This document shows positions 21,406 through 31,479 of a DNA stretch of 33,771 bases, one piece after another. Every line of letters starts with the position of its first letter. The stretch's first letter is position 1. The position numbers and the translations under genes were made by a program. The notes under the pieces are model-generated. The model was not told the origin of the DNA. It saw nothing but the letters and a program-made list of their open reading frames with translations, and ran no database searches. This DNA is from Actinomortierella ambigua. Lineage: Eukaryota > Mortierellomycota > Mortierellomycetes > Mortierellales > Mortierellaceae. Where the stretch lies: assembly GCA_016098155.1 (NCBI GenBank), contig JAAAJB010000361.1, positions 2,350 to 36,120 on the forward strand. The letters run 5' to 3'.

Positions 21406-22440
21406 TTAGTACCGATGGAGCACCTCGCCCGGTAGGACGGCCAGTGCTGGAAGATCTGGATGTGGCATCGGTGGTGTTTTGTGTATGCTGCCGACGGATT
21501 GTGGTGCACTGTCCAACGGAATCGTGAGCCCAGCGCTTGGCCAGAGCCAGGAGTTTGACAAGAGATGTGGTGGTTGTGTATGCGTCGTGTCCAAAGAATA
21601 GAGTGATGAGAGTGCAGGCCTAACCATCGGATTGAGGCGTGAGGGAGGAGCGCCTGTAAATGCTCCTCCACACGACGACCGAGTGGTCGCCGCCGGTACT
21701 GATGCTGCTGCTGCCGCTGTCCTTGCCAAGGGTGGCATTGTAGGTCGCACCGCTGCTCGGAGGGGTGTCCTGTTGCAAGGAAACCGCAGGGTCCTACCGA
21801 GCCTGGAGAGAGAGCGACTCATGCCTGAAACTGGCGGCGCATTACTCGAGGTGACCCAAGGGCTGGGAGCAGCTGCGCGAGGTACTCTCGTGGTGGTGTA
21901 GTGCAAGTCTGCGCCGCCACCGCCTTCAAAATACTCGCTGATCCGTGTACTTCTTTTGGGAGGTGAACGCCACCGATGGTTGCACAGGGTGGCCTTGATC
22001 GTCCGCCATCGACGGTAGCGTTCCTTCATCATCGGTCTTGATGCTGCGACTGTGAGTGTCGCTGCTGGCGTAGGCATTGTAACTGCCGTCCGGGGGAGCA
22101 AGGGCGCGGGGGGCGACGACGACAATGACCGACGAAGTGGCCACCATCGCTTACCTCGTGCTGGTGGGGACGATGGTTTTTCCTCTACATCCCTTTGCCC
22201 TCTTCTGTTTTTCCAGTATTGTAAAAGATGGCCACGAAGGCGATAACAACGTCCGCAAAAGATAAAGTAGGCCAGCGAACACGAGAAAAGGATGCCGAGG
22301 AGGCAGAGAATGACAAAGATAAATCCTGGAATGCCGCCGGGGAGAGATGATGAGGCTGTTGTTGGTGGGTTAGGATCGGGCCATGTTGTTGATGACTGTG
22401 GTCTGGTGTTTTCAAAGGATGCGAGTGGAACGATGGACAT
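21406..22440 (-). CDS. Single-pass membrane protein, unknown function (model uncertain)
   Basis: One open frame of 344 residues from ATG at 22440 to TAA at 21406-21408. The first 36 residues are Ser/Thr/Pro-rich with no signal peptide. A clear transmembrane helix spans residues 37-62 (GFIFVILCLLGILFSCSLAYF), followed by Cys and basic residues (CGRCYRLRGHLLQYWKNRR), which suggests a cytoplasmic C-terminus. Beyond residue 93 the model weakens: a good donor (G|GTAAGCG) stands at about 22160, and an in-frame intron ending at a CGGCAG acceptor is possible. In 21950-22100 another frame also reads like normal protein (SYNAYASSDTHSRSIKTDDE). The membrane part is solid. The C-terminal 250 residues should be treated as provisional. 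The ATG of the upstream gene on the same strand is over 2.3 kb away. Confidence 0.5.
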   Translation of the reverse strand: MSIVPLASFENTRPQSSTTWPDPNPPTTASSSLPGGIPGFIFVILCLLGILFSCSLAYFIFCGRCYRLRGHLLQYWKNRRGQRDVEEKPSSPPARGKRWWPLRRSLSSSPPAPLLPRTAVTMPTPAATLTVAASRPMMKERYRRWRTIKATLCNHRWRSPPKRSTRISEYFEGGGGADLHYTTTRVPRAAAPSPWVTSSNAPPVSGMSRSLSRLGRTLRFPCNRTPLRAAVRPTMPPLARTAAAAASVPAATTRSSCGGAFTGAPPSRLNPMVRPALSSLYSLDTTHTQPPHLLSNSWLWPSAGLTIPLDSAPQSVGSIHKTPPMPHPDLPALAVLPGEVLHRY

Positions 22441-22751
22441 GGGTATGGATGTTTTTTAAAAATTATCTGAGGCAGGAAAGGTATTGAAGAAAGAAGTAGA
22501 TATCAGACTGTATGATTGTTTGGGGATCTTTGTAGCAAACAAAGAGATGCATGGACCACCTATCATGAAAGAATCGAGCGGACGAGCAAACGGTTCTGTA
22601 CAAAGGTATTATTATTTTTTTGGTGTTTTTGTTTTGTGTTTGTCGTTTGGACCCTTCCTTTCTTGCGAGGACATATGGGGTGCTAGTAACGCAAACAGCA
22701 GGAATGCTCTATTCAAGAGCCAAAATGTACAACTTCTGTCTATGATATCGG

Positions 22752-24754
22752 TCACGCACGACGCAGAACATCGTCTTCATTGACAGGGTTAGGCGGATTT
22801 GACACAACAGTCAGGGAGGTAGCATTGGTGGCCGGTGGCGCGGACGACGCCATAGTAGGTGGCGGGGCAGACGAATCTTCACGAGGAAAGATCGTGCGAC
22901 TGCTGGAAGGGATCGAGATCAATGCCGCATCTGAGCGGCCGTCGCCCCTGTCTCTGCCAACGCCGGCACCAACAGAGGAGGGTGTGCGCGCTGCTCCTGA
23001 CCGACGTGTCCTTGAATGATCCGTGGTAGCATTGTTGTCTGAACGCCGTTGATCGCCTCGATAGGAGTCCATGAGTGCGTTGGACTGCAACAGGGGGGTT
23101 GACTCTGTGGGAGTGCAAATATCACGCTTGCAAATAGGGCACTAACGATGCAGGAAAATAAACACACACAATCAGTAAAGCATGGTTACACCAAGCAAAA
23201 CGGGTGACTGTTGTCGTGCATGATAACGGCTTGTTGCATGCACATACAAACTTCTTCCTGGTTGTGAGCCAGTTGTCGATGCACCCCACATGGTATTCAT
23301 GTTTGCAGGGCAGTATCCGGATCTCATCCTCGTCTTTATAGTCCTCTAGACATATGACGCACTCGAGAGGGTCGTTTTCCTTGAGCTTTGAAGTGTAAAA
23401 CACCTTGATGGGCAGGTTGCTGACTACCTCTGTCGGTGCAAGATCTGCCAGTCGTTGTTGACGAAGTCGAACCCGCCACAAGAAGTAAAGGAAGATGATC
23501 ACGAATGCTGGAGAGAACACGATGAAGATGATCACATCCATGATGGGCCTAGAAAAATAAAGCTGATGGATCAGTACATGACCCAAAACTTTTGTTCCTT
23601 TTCTTTGTGGTTTGGAAAGTTATGCGACGCGTCCCAATAGCTTGGTAATGCTTGTGCACAGACTAGAAAAATCCTTACCAGTCCATCTCATCGGGCGTCA
23701 ATTTCACGAGGAATCCTTTTCCAAGTTCAACGTCGAGATAGCGTAGCTCGCGATAATGTTGCTGTGCGATGAAGACGGAGGGTATCAGGACATCGGACGT
23801 ATCATCTATTACGCAAATGGACACATATTCCACAGATGCACTGCGTTAGTTCTCTTTCCCCTTTCTGCCTCTTTCACTTCTCAGTGTCTCCTGAGTTCAG
23901 AAGGCAGCCAAATCAAACAAAGTCCCCGAGCACCCACAGGTTAGCGCCAAAAAAAAAGAAAGAAAAAACTTTTTCCCCTTTGCCGCGAATTCCCGCGCAT
24001 GTCACACGACGGGTGAGAGGGCGAGTGAGTTTGCACCACTGACAAGGCGGAAAATGGATCACTTGTGGTGGTCACTCATTCTGGTGAAATGTATCCTATC
24101 CCCGACGCCAGTCCAGTTCCCTGGGATAGTTGTAATGACATCCCATGGTAATAGATAAGACATGCAATGTCTTGAATATGGGGAGTTTTTTTTTTTTTTT
24201 TTTTTTTTACCTCGGGCGTACATGGTGACAAGGCCACCACGCTGGTTGTCACCGACAATAACGGCGCCAGCTCCACTCGCTTGCATGTTGCGCACCTTCT
24301 CGACAAAGCTGCAGTCGCCTCCTCTCTCGACCAGAGCCACCCAGGATTTGTCGTTTGGCGCTCCCTTAACTGGGGCGCAGGCAAACTGGTCTCCATCGTC
24401 AAAGGTCCCAACTGCGATCAGGTTCAATATGATCCCTTCCTCGGGGATCCGGGGCCCAAAGGCGGCTACTCTATCGACATAGGTGTTGTTGGTTGCCTAG
24501 TTGTGCCCAACAAGTCAGAAGTGGTGGTGACACCATTGCCCCGACAAGGAGGAACAAGTGCCAGATATGGGAAAAATAAGGACAGTCAGTCAGTCTGAGT
24601 CGGAGTCGAATGAGGTGCCAAGAGCGAGGGCACACTGACAAGCGCTTACTAGGACAATGATGGAGGCATCAATAGCCTGGAAGGAGGCAATCAGCCATGC
24701 AGCAATGAACAGCCAATTGAGTAGAAGGAGGACTGAGGCTCCTCGACAGGCCAT
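22752..24754 (-). CDS. PA-TM-RING E3 ubiquitin ligase (RNF13/RMR-like)
   Basis: Five exons on the minus strand: 24754-24650, 24496-24211, 23805-23679, 23548-23248 and 23141-22752, 402 residues, phases 0, 1, 2 and 0. Residues 1-30 form a signal peptide (hydrophobic VLLLLNWLFIAAWLIASF). A protease-associated (PA) domain follows, with VALVERGGDCSFVEKVRNMQ, AGAVIVGDN and DDTSDVLIPSVFIAQQ (rebuilt across intron 2). A transmembrane helix lies at about 175-197 (VIIFIVFSPAFVIIFLYFLW). The RING-H2 finger has Cys236, Cys239, Cys254, His256, His259, Cys262, Cys274 and Cys277, the last two supplied by exon 5 (CPIC). The C-terminal 120 residues are Ser/Pro-rich. The family sits in endosomal, vacuolar or Golgi membranes with the RING in the cytosol and ubiquitinates membrane or sorting cargo. 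The architecture and every zinc ligand are complete, so it should be active. Confidence 0.92.
24186..24208 (-). repeat. Poly-A (minus strand) tract abutting a 5' splice site
   Basis: Read on the minus strand, the donor GT of PA-TM-RING intron 2 (24210-24209) is followed at once by 23 A. The intron then runs about 400 bases to the acceptor at 23806. Confidence 0.85.
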
Positions 24755-25662
24755 GGCGACAGGAATGTAGGGGGGTTGAAACCGGGAACAGCGTAGCGAT
24801 GGGAGGGTCAGAGCAAGGTTGCTGGCAAGGTGCAAGTCACAAGGAGAAGAAAGGAGTTTTTTGTACAAGACGAAGAGGAAGAGGGTAGGGAACGTGTAAA
24901 GTAGGTCAGCGCTGCGGGCGAATGTGTATTATTGCAAGAAAGGTATGTACTCAGGTTGGAAGGGAGGGTTGGGGCACCAAGGTGGGAAGGTGGGAGACAG
25001 GAAGCCTACAGAAGAAAGGAGTTGGTGTGTGTTCAGCACAAGAGAAAAGAAAGAAAGAAAGAAAAGAAGAGCTCAGCGAGAGACTGTGGACAAACCAAAA
25101 AGGGGAAGTAGGGAACAGGGAAAGAGAAAGAAAGGAGAGGAGAAGAGAGAGAGGATTGCGGGAGAGGATGTTCTGTTGTTGCTGCACTGAAAGAGAAAAA
25201 AAAAGGTGGTTTCACCCCCACTGGCCCCTTCTCCAACGGAGCCTTTTTTGTCTCTCACACTCCCTTTCCCACCTGCGAAAAGAATTTTTTTGTAAAGTAA
25301 CCTGGTCAATGGTCTATGGCCAACATGAGATAGGCTTGACCAGCATAAATACGCGCACAGGGGACAGGGGTGAAGGGGAAACTCTTTTACTGCTCAAGCA
25401 CTGCAAAGTGGGAAGTTGAGAAGTGTGGTGCCCAAAGCCAAGGTGCTATGCACTTTGTGAGGGACGTGTATCCCTCACGCCAGTGCTCAGACCTTACCGC
25501 GGTCTGAGCATAATGGCGGATCATTTACGTCACCGAAGCTTCGAAAGCGACTGGAATCAGGAGTTCTGCGAGCATTCACCTTCGAGACAAACGGCACCTA
25601 TTCCATCGGCATCATTCTCCTCCGCTACTTCAGCTCGCCATCATCAACCAGCGGCATCGATA
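24755..25662. promoter_or_regulatory. Divergent intergenic region between PA-TM-RING and Leo1 genes
   Basis: About 0.9 kb between the two start codons. It carries a long purine-rich stretch on the plus strand (about 24950-25200, including GAAA repeats at 25040-25065). In fungi such tracts, read as CT on the other strand, often mark leaders or promoters, here of the minus-strand gene. No TATA box is evident. An in-frame ATG for Leo1 exists at 25513. Confidence 0.4.
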
Positions 25663-28080
25663 ATGTCTGATTCTGAGCACGAGAGACGTGGCGATAGTGA
25701 GGCGGATCACAACATGGAGGATCTGTTTGGCGCAGACCATTCGGACGATGATGACCAGGGCTCGCGGCGATCAGCATCTCCTGACCACCCACGAGCCTCT
25801 GACGCGCGCAACGAGAGGTCCGAGAGCGACGACGATGCTGGAGTGAGGGAACGTCGCCCTCGCAACCACCGAAAGCAGTTCAGTGACGATGATGACGACG
25901 AGCGCGACGCTGATGATGGGCCAGCAAGTGACGCCGACTCGAGCCGACACAGGGCAGCTCGCATCGCGGACGACTCGGACCAGGAGGAGTCTGATCGTGA
26001 TCAGCAAGAGGCAAAGCAGGACATCGATGACCTGTTTGGTGGAGAGGCTATCAGCGAGAGCGATGATGAGAAGAAGCCCGTCAGCCCTAGAAGGTATCAG
26101 AGAGGAAGAACAGGGTCTTTTGAGGCAATACCATGACTCTCATCTGGTTAGAGCCCCTATCGAACCTAACACTCAATCTACCCCCCTCCTACCACCACCT
26201 ATCCTCCTTTCCCAATCGTCCTTCTTCCAGATCCAGATCAGAGTCTGTCGAATCAGAGGACCGCTCCGCCAGCCGCCGGGACGAAAAGCGTCGAAAGGAC
26301 AAGTTTGTCGACGAACTCGAGGATGAGGATATGGACATGGATGATGATCGCTATGACAGCCCTTCTCAGCGCCGAAGGCAGCCAGAAGCACGTGGTGCGG
26401 TCAAGCTGCCTAATGTGGCTATGCCATGTAGCTCAGATAAGCGTTTATTCTTGACCAGGCTGCCCAACTTTTTGAACATCGACCCCAAGCCCTTCGACGC
26501 AGATGCCTATGATGATGAGTTGGACAGACAGGGCGACGAGTCGGAGGCGGCTGATCGCATCAAACTCAGGGTTGAAAACACTATTCGTTGGCGGTATCGA
26601 CCCGATCAGGACATCGACATGTCCAAGCCCATCACAGATCGCCAAATGGAGTCCAACGCTCGATTTGTGAAGTGGTCCGATGGCTCAATGTCTCTCATGC
26701 TTGGTGATGAGTTCTTCCAGGTCAAGACTAGCTCGCTCCAGAACCAGCATCAATTCCTCGTCGTCCACCACCCAACAGAGCTGATCTTGCAAACACAGCA
26801 GGCTTTTACGGATACACTCTCCTTCCAGCCACAATCTACCCAATCTGACACCCATAAGAAGCTCACGGCTGCCATTGCTGGCCGACATGTCAAATCTGTC
26901 AAGACAAAGATGGTTGCAACACTGAGCGACCCCAGGGCTGCCAAGGAGGCGATTGAGCAGCGTGAGACAGAGCAGGTCCGCAACCGACGCCAAGTCATGA
27001 ACCAGCGGCTACGACATGCACGTGCAACGGGCTTGACCGTTGGTGCTCTCGAGGAGAGCGACAATGAGGGAGAAGATGCCGATTTTGAGGCTGAAGAGGA
27101 GCGTCGCCGTCAAAAGATTATGGTATATTCTCAAGTCTTTTCCTTGCACTTGACGAAGATTTTTTTTTCTATCCCTCTCCCTATTGATCGCTTACCTTTT
27201 TCATTTTTGTTAACATTTATTATTCAACTAGTCGATCAAAAAGAGTGGCTCCGACAAGTATCGCTCGCGAGACCGGTACTACAGCGACGAGGATGACTTT
27301 ATTGATGACGACGAGGACGAAGAACGCGATTATCGGGATCGTGGACGTGGTGGTCGGCGCTCGCGCAGCCGCTCTCGTAGCCGTAGCCCACGACGTGGCG
27401 GAGACAATGGTCGTGGCCGAGGAAGACGCAGTCTGTCGCGCAGCCTCTCGCGCAGCCGAAGCCGGTCTCGGTCGCCCCGTCGAGGAGGAGCAAGTCGTCG
27501 TGGACGGTCGTACAGTCGTAGCCCAAGCCGGTCGCGCAGCCCTAGTGGAGACCGGCACCGTGGCCGTCGTGACCGCCGAAGCCGTAGCCGTAGCCACAGT
27601 GCGAGCCCCGCGCCTCGCAAGTCTCGTCGTAGCATGAGTCGTAGCCGGAGTCGATCGCCAGAGTCGTCGCGACGCAGCGGAGCACGACCCTCCTCTTCTT
27701 CACAACGTCAGTCCCCATCACAGCAAAGCCACCAACAACAGACACAACCATCCTCCTCGAACAGAGGCCAGAGCCGGAGCATGAGCCGGAGCCGTAGTCG
27801 CAGCCGCTCGCCGGCAAGCCCACGGCCATCGTCCTCGTCACGCCGTCGTCGCCAAGCCTCGCGCAGCCCCAGCCGTAGCCGTTCGCGGAGTCGTTCGGGC
27901 AGTCCCCCACGTCGTCGCGACCATGATGAGGGCGATGACGAGGATGCACGACGGACATCTTCAGGACGGACAGCTAGCAGACATCGGGATGATGATGAGG
28001 ATGAAGATGAGGAGGAGACATACCAGCGCCGACCTAAGAAGAGACGTGCAGCCCTTGCGAGCGATGAGGAGGAGGATTAG
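25663..28080 (+). CDS. LEO1: Paf1-complex subunit Leo1 with RS-rich insertion
   Basis: Three exons: 25663-26093, 26231-27122 and 27232-28080, 723 residues. Introns are GT-AG in phases 2 and 0. The acidic N-terminus (MSDSEHERRGDSE, MEDLFGAD, DIDDLFGG) is typical of Leo1. The conserved core spans about residues 215-390: FLTRLPNFLNIDPKPFD, KLRVENTIRWRYR, NARFVKWSDGSMSLMLGDE, QSDTHKKLTAAIAGRH. Exon 3 opens with SIKKSGSDKYRSRDRYYSDED, the usual Leo1 tail. It then inserts an Arg/Ser-dipeptide region (about residues 484-668) before closing with RRPKKRRAALASDEEED, again Leo1-like. Leo1 acts with Paf1, Ctr9, Cdc73 and Rtf1 in RNA polymerase II elongation and histone modification. RS domains are typical of splicing factors, so a direct link to splicing is possible but inferred. 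An in-frame ATG at 25513 would add 50 poorly acidic residues. The start at 25663 looks more like the family. Confidence 0.92.
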
Positions 28081-28438
28081 TTTTTCTTATTTTTCTTTTT
28101 TCTTTCTTTTCTGTTTTCTAATCCCATCCGCCTCATCAAAGTAAAAAATAAAACTATATAAGCTACGAAGCCTTTGATGAACGGACTGATCAAGACATCC
28201 TTTGTTGTGCAAGAGTGGTGAGCCCAGCACCCATGTATTTTTTCTGATTGTAAGACCCTGTCATTTCTGCAAAGAGGAGAGGCGTGAGGGGTGAGAGCTT
28301 TCCTAGGGGAAGGGGAAGAGAGCATTTGTTGTTGGTGCTATTCAGAACTTCAAACTTTTTGGAAGCACGGGGGGGGGGTTACAGGGCCACCTCTTTTTGG
28401 ACTAGCGAAAAGTCATTCCCCTCTGCCCACCCCCTTGT
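28081..28438. terminator. Convergent 3' flank with AATAAA for Leo1
   Basis: This is the tail-to-tail spacer between Leo1 (+) and the hypothetical gene (-). AATAAA at 28147-28152, 67 bases after the Leo1 stop, is the likely poly-A signal. A T-rich run precedes it (28081-28121). Nothing else is apparent. Confidence 0.5.
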
Positions 28439-29524
28439 TCAGGTCCTGTCCAACTCGCTCTCCATGGCACTGTCCTTTTGCGGAGGGCTGATCGAGTCCA
28501 GCGAGGATCGGCTATCTTGGTGCGCGAAGGAAGAGACCCGGCGTGGGAACGTCGACGACTGGGTGAGGCTGGGACCGCTGATGACGAGAGGGGCGTCGTA
28601 GTCCTGGGAACTCTCTATGCGATCGTACGTGTCATCAGCGTCGTCATCATTTTCATCACCATCACGACCACGACTATCACGACGACGACGATCATCACCA
28701 CCATCATCTTCATCGTAGTCATCGTCATAGATGGCCTCCACATCTTCGTCCTCGTCGTCCTCCCGGCGATTCCTCTTGACGCCAACCTTCTGCGACCGAG
28801 GGGAGGAGCGCTGCTTCTGCTTCTGCTGCTCGCTAGGTGGTTGCGACGGATCGGAAGGCAAGCGGGCAGTGGCGGTTGTTGGGTCTGCTGCTGCTGCTGC
28901 TGTAGTGGTAGTAGTAGTGGTCATAGCAGTGACCAGCGCTTCATAGTGGGCCTGGGCTTGGAGAGCAACCTTGCGGGCGTGGACAAAGCTAGCCTGGGCT
29001 TCCTGAAACATGTGCATCTCGATAGTGGCTCCTTGTTCCGCCTGTACAGAGCGTGTGAGGGTTGTACCGAGAGTCTTCGAGCACTTGTTGGCACGCTCCT
29101 CCGCTTTGGCCGCACGCTCGAGTGCCATTTTAAGGACCTCATGGGCCTGCTTGCGCTCTTGACTGCCTCGAGCTCCTTCGCCGCAGCCTTCCCCGCTGCC
29201 AACACTGCCGCCGTCGCTGCTGCTGCTGCTGCTACCTAAACGGCGCTTTGATGGGCGGCGGTAGGCACCTTCAATCCCCTCGTCTATGTTTCGCCAGACA
29301 ACATAGTGGGCACGAAGATACCTGATCTGATCTTCAGTGTCGCCTTGCAGTGTTTTGATGGCACGTTCAAGATTGGCCACCATCGCGAGGGTGTCTTCGC
29401 CATCGTCCCCCCAGAGTTCGCGGACTCTCCCTTCATACAGTCGCTCTTGATGAGCCAGACGCACCTTTGCCAAATATATTGCTTTATCGACTGACTCCTC
29501 GCAATCATAGAGGTCGCTGTTCAT
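28439..29524 (-). CDS. Unrecognised helical, acidic-tailed protein, 361 residues
   Basis: A single exon from ATG at 29524 to TGA at 28439-28441. No family is recognised. Residues 1-90 look like a compact helical domain (SVDKAIYLAKVRLAHQERLY, VANLERAIKTLQ, IRYLRAHYVVWRNIDEGIEG). A Ser/Gly linker leads to a second helical, Ala-rich, coiled-coil-like segment (about 123-205). After a Thr/Ala run the last 130 residues are highly charged, alternating Asp/Glu clusters with Arg clusters (KRNRREDDEDED, DDRRRRDSRGRDGDE). This would suit a nuclear protein with a localisation signal. The start is chosen at 29524 because the 40 in-frame residues upstream are Pro/Ser-rich leader-like sequence. It faces Leo1 tail to tail, which is not evidence of shared function. 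Confidence 0.6.
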   Translation of the reverse strand: MNSDLYDCEESVDKAIYLAKVRLAHQERLYEGRVRELWGDDGEDTLAMVANLERAIKTLQGDTEDQIRYLRAHYVVWRNIDEGIEGAYRRPSKRRLGSSSSSSDGGSVGSGEGCGEGARGSQERKQAHEVLKMALERAAKAEERANKCSKTLGTTLTRSVQAEQGATIEMHMFQEAQASFVHARKVALQAQAHYEALVTAMTTTTTTTAAAAADPTTATARLPSDPSQPPSEQQKQKQRSSPRSQKVGVKRNRREDDEDEDVEAIYDDDYDEDDGGDDRRRRDSRGRDGDENDDDADDTYDRIESSQDYDAPLVISGPSLTQSSTFPRRVSSFAHQDSRSSLDSISPPQKDSAMESELDRT

Positions 29525-30112
29525 TGTGGGTACACAGACAAGGAAGAGTGAGAGTGTGTGAGGGGAGGAGGAGGGGGAGGGGTCGAAGATGTGGCCGTGC
29601 ACGAGTGGAGAGAGATGAGGAGTGAGGACATTGATTTTTCTCATGTAAATGGTAGGAACCGGCCACCTGACACTTTGTTGGTAGCCCGGCCATCATGATC
29701 GGTGATCAAAGTATGCAGGTCACCACGATTTCCCTCATTTTTGATATGTTTGAAGAGTGTGTAGAAGAGACCTCGGGGGTACGTATATTGGTCAGCACAT
29801 TGCCGTCGCCTGCCATTACGTGGGTGAGCGGACAGAGCGGAAAAGTACAACAAAAAAAAATCGAACAGCAATACCGCCATACACACTCAGAAAAGAAACT
29901 CTGATACGAAATATAAATTGCTCATTACAAAAATTGAGGGGTGGAAGGGGACACAGGAACGAAGCCAGCTGTCCTATCATTGGAGATCCCCTTCGTCTAT
30001 ATTGGGATATTCATGAAAAGTGTCAGAGGGGGGTAGGAAATGCATGGATGTTACTATACTCAGGTTGGGGAGGTGAAGCAAAAAAAAAGACACATCAAAC
30101 GTTGGCCGACGC
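29525..30112. other. Intergenic spacer
   Basis: This lies upstream of the 361-residue gene and downstream of the transporter, both on the minus strand. It probably contains the promoter of the former. A CT-rich stretch read on the minus strand lies at 29540-29610, next to the start codon. No gene is seen. Confidence 0.45.
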
Positions 30113-31479
30113 TTAAGCCTTGTGGCCATCTTGGTCTTCCTCGTCAATGTCTTGTTGTGTCATGGGGATATAGGTGGGCTTTGTGTTGGCGCGCATCTCC
30201 TGATCCTTGGCCCAGGTGTAGAGGGCGCCGCCAGCGAGAATGAGGACAATGCCAGCCATACGACCAAAAGTGATAACCTCGCTGAAAACCATGTAGCCGA
30301 GGAAAGTCTGCAGACTAGAGAGGGCGTATGTACGAGAAAGATAGCACGGGTTAGTAGCAGGTTCTTGTTCAGTGCCATGATCCACAGGCTTCACCAGCTT
30401 GATCGTCCCCCCCTCCCCCTTTCCAAAGCGATTGTCAATTCCCTAACAAAACCAGTGTGAGTTGTCACCTCAAAAATGAGAGACAGTTGCCACGGCTGAT
30501 GTTTTCGTTTTTGTCTCTTTGCGACTTACACTCCGCGGACAGCACCCGAGATCATGTGTGTTGTAGGAGAGGTCTTGGAAATCTGCAGGAATCCTGCGAG
30601 GTTGACCATAAAGCCCAAAACGCCTGTCAGGATCACGCCAAAGAAGAACTTGTGCAGAACGGCGGAACCTTCCTGAGCATAATGTTCTGAAACGGCGCTG
30701 ATCTCTCCGCTAAACAGGATAATAGGTGTGATGACGATGAACGACAGCAGGTTGTTGTAGTAGACGAGGTCGATCGACGAGTTGTTGACTGCGCTGAGCG
30801 ATTGCTTGATGACAATGGCGTGCAGCGAGGTCGTGATCGACGAGACGATGCCAAAGAAGACACCGAGGGAGCTGACATTAATGTCGGATGTGACGCCGGT
30901 GTAGAATCCACAGAAGACAATGAAGCATGCGATCAGAACTGTCTTGGACGACGACTGGCGGAGGAAGGCATAGGCAAAGATGACGGTGAAAGGTAGCACC
31001 AATCCTCGTGCAACCTGGGGATGAGACAATCAAAGAGGGAGAAAGTTGGCTCAAAGTTTATGAGTTCAACATGGAAATACAAGGCAGGGTTTGCAATCTT
31101 GCTAGTGACCAATAGCATTGTTTGGACACTTTCAACGACCATGAGGGTCAATTGGTGTTACCTGATAAAAGGAAGTGTCGACATAAATCAAGCAGAGAGT
31201 GTTGACACCAAGACCAAGGACGTTGATGGTGATGAGAGGAATGAGGGCCTTGGCAGTCACCAAGTTGATCTGAGGCATCCGAAGGACACCAAAGGCTTCG
31301 GTGACCTTGAGCAGCAGGACGGCAATCGCCATCTGGCACCAGAGCAGCAGCCAGGCGACTGGCATGGCATTCAGCGCATACTTGTTAGCAAGGACCATGG
31401 CACATGTGGAGAACATGTAGAATGCCACGGTCAGCAGCACGGCCTGACGCTCTGTCAGAGAGATATTTCCTGATGCCAT
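30113..31479 (-). CDS. Nucleotide-sugar transporter, GDP-fucose transporter (SLC35C1)-like
   Basis: Three exons on the minus strand: 31479-31162, 31014-30530 and 30314-30113, 334 residues, phases 0 and 2. It has about ten hydrophobic helices with the drug/metabolite-transporter layout. The first is AVLLTVAFYMFSTCAMVLANKY and the last region is MAGIVLILAGGALYTWAKDQEM. Landmarks fit the GDP-fucose branch: NTLCLIYVDTSFYQVARGL, IDLVYYNNLLSF, ISKTSPTTHMISGAVRG (rebuilt into VLQTFLGYMVF across intron 2) and an ALYTWAKDQEM ending close to AYTWVRGWEM of animal SLC35C1. The C-terminus is short and acidic (DIDEEDQDGHKA). Such carriers exchange GDP-sugar for GMP across the Golgi or ER membrane to feed glycosylation. 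Specificity for fucose is inferred; other TPT-type sugars or triose-phosphate analogues remain possible. Confidence 0.82.

Noticed and set aside
25513..25662. N-terminal 50-residue extension of Leo1 from ATG 25513
   Set aside because: The added stretch is not acidic and does not resemble Leo1, while MSDSE at 25663 does. Kept only as an alternative start.
27220..27635. Minus-strand frames of 101-125 codons under the Leo1 RS region
   Set aside because: They are Arg/Leu or Thr/Ala-rich shadows produced by the repetitive RS codons. The plus strand is clearly coding.
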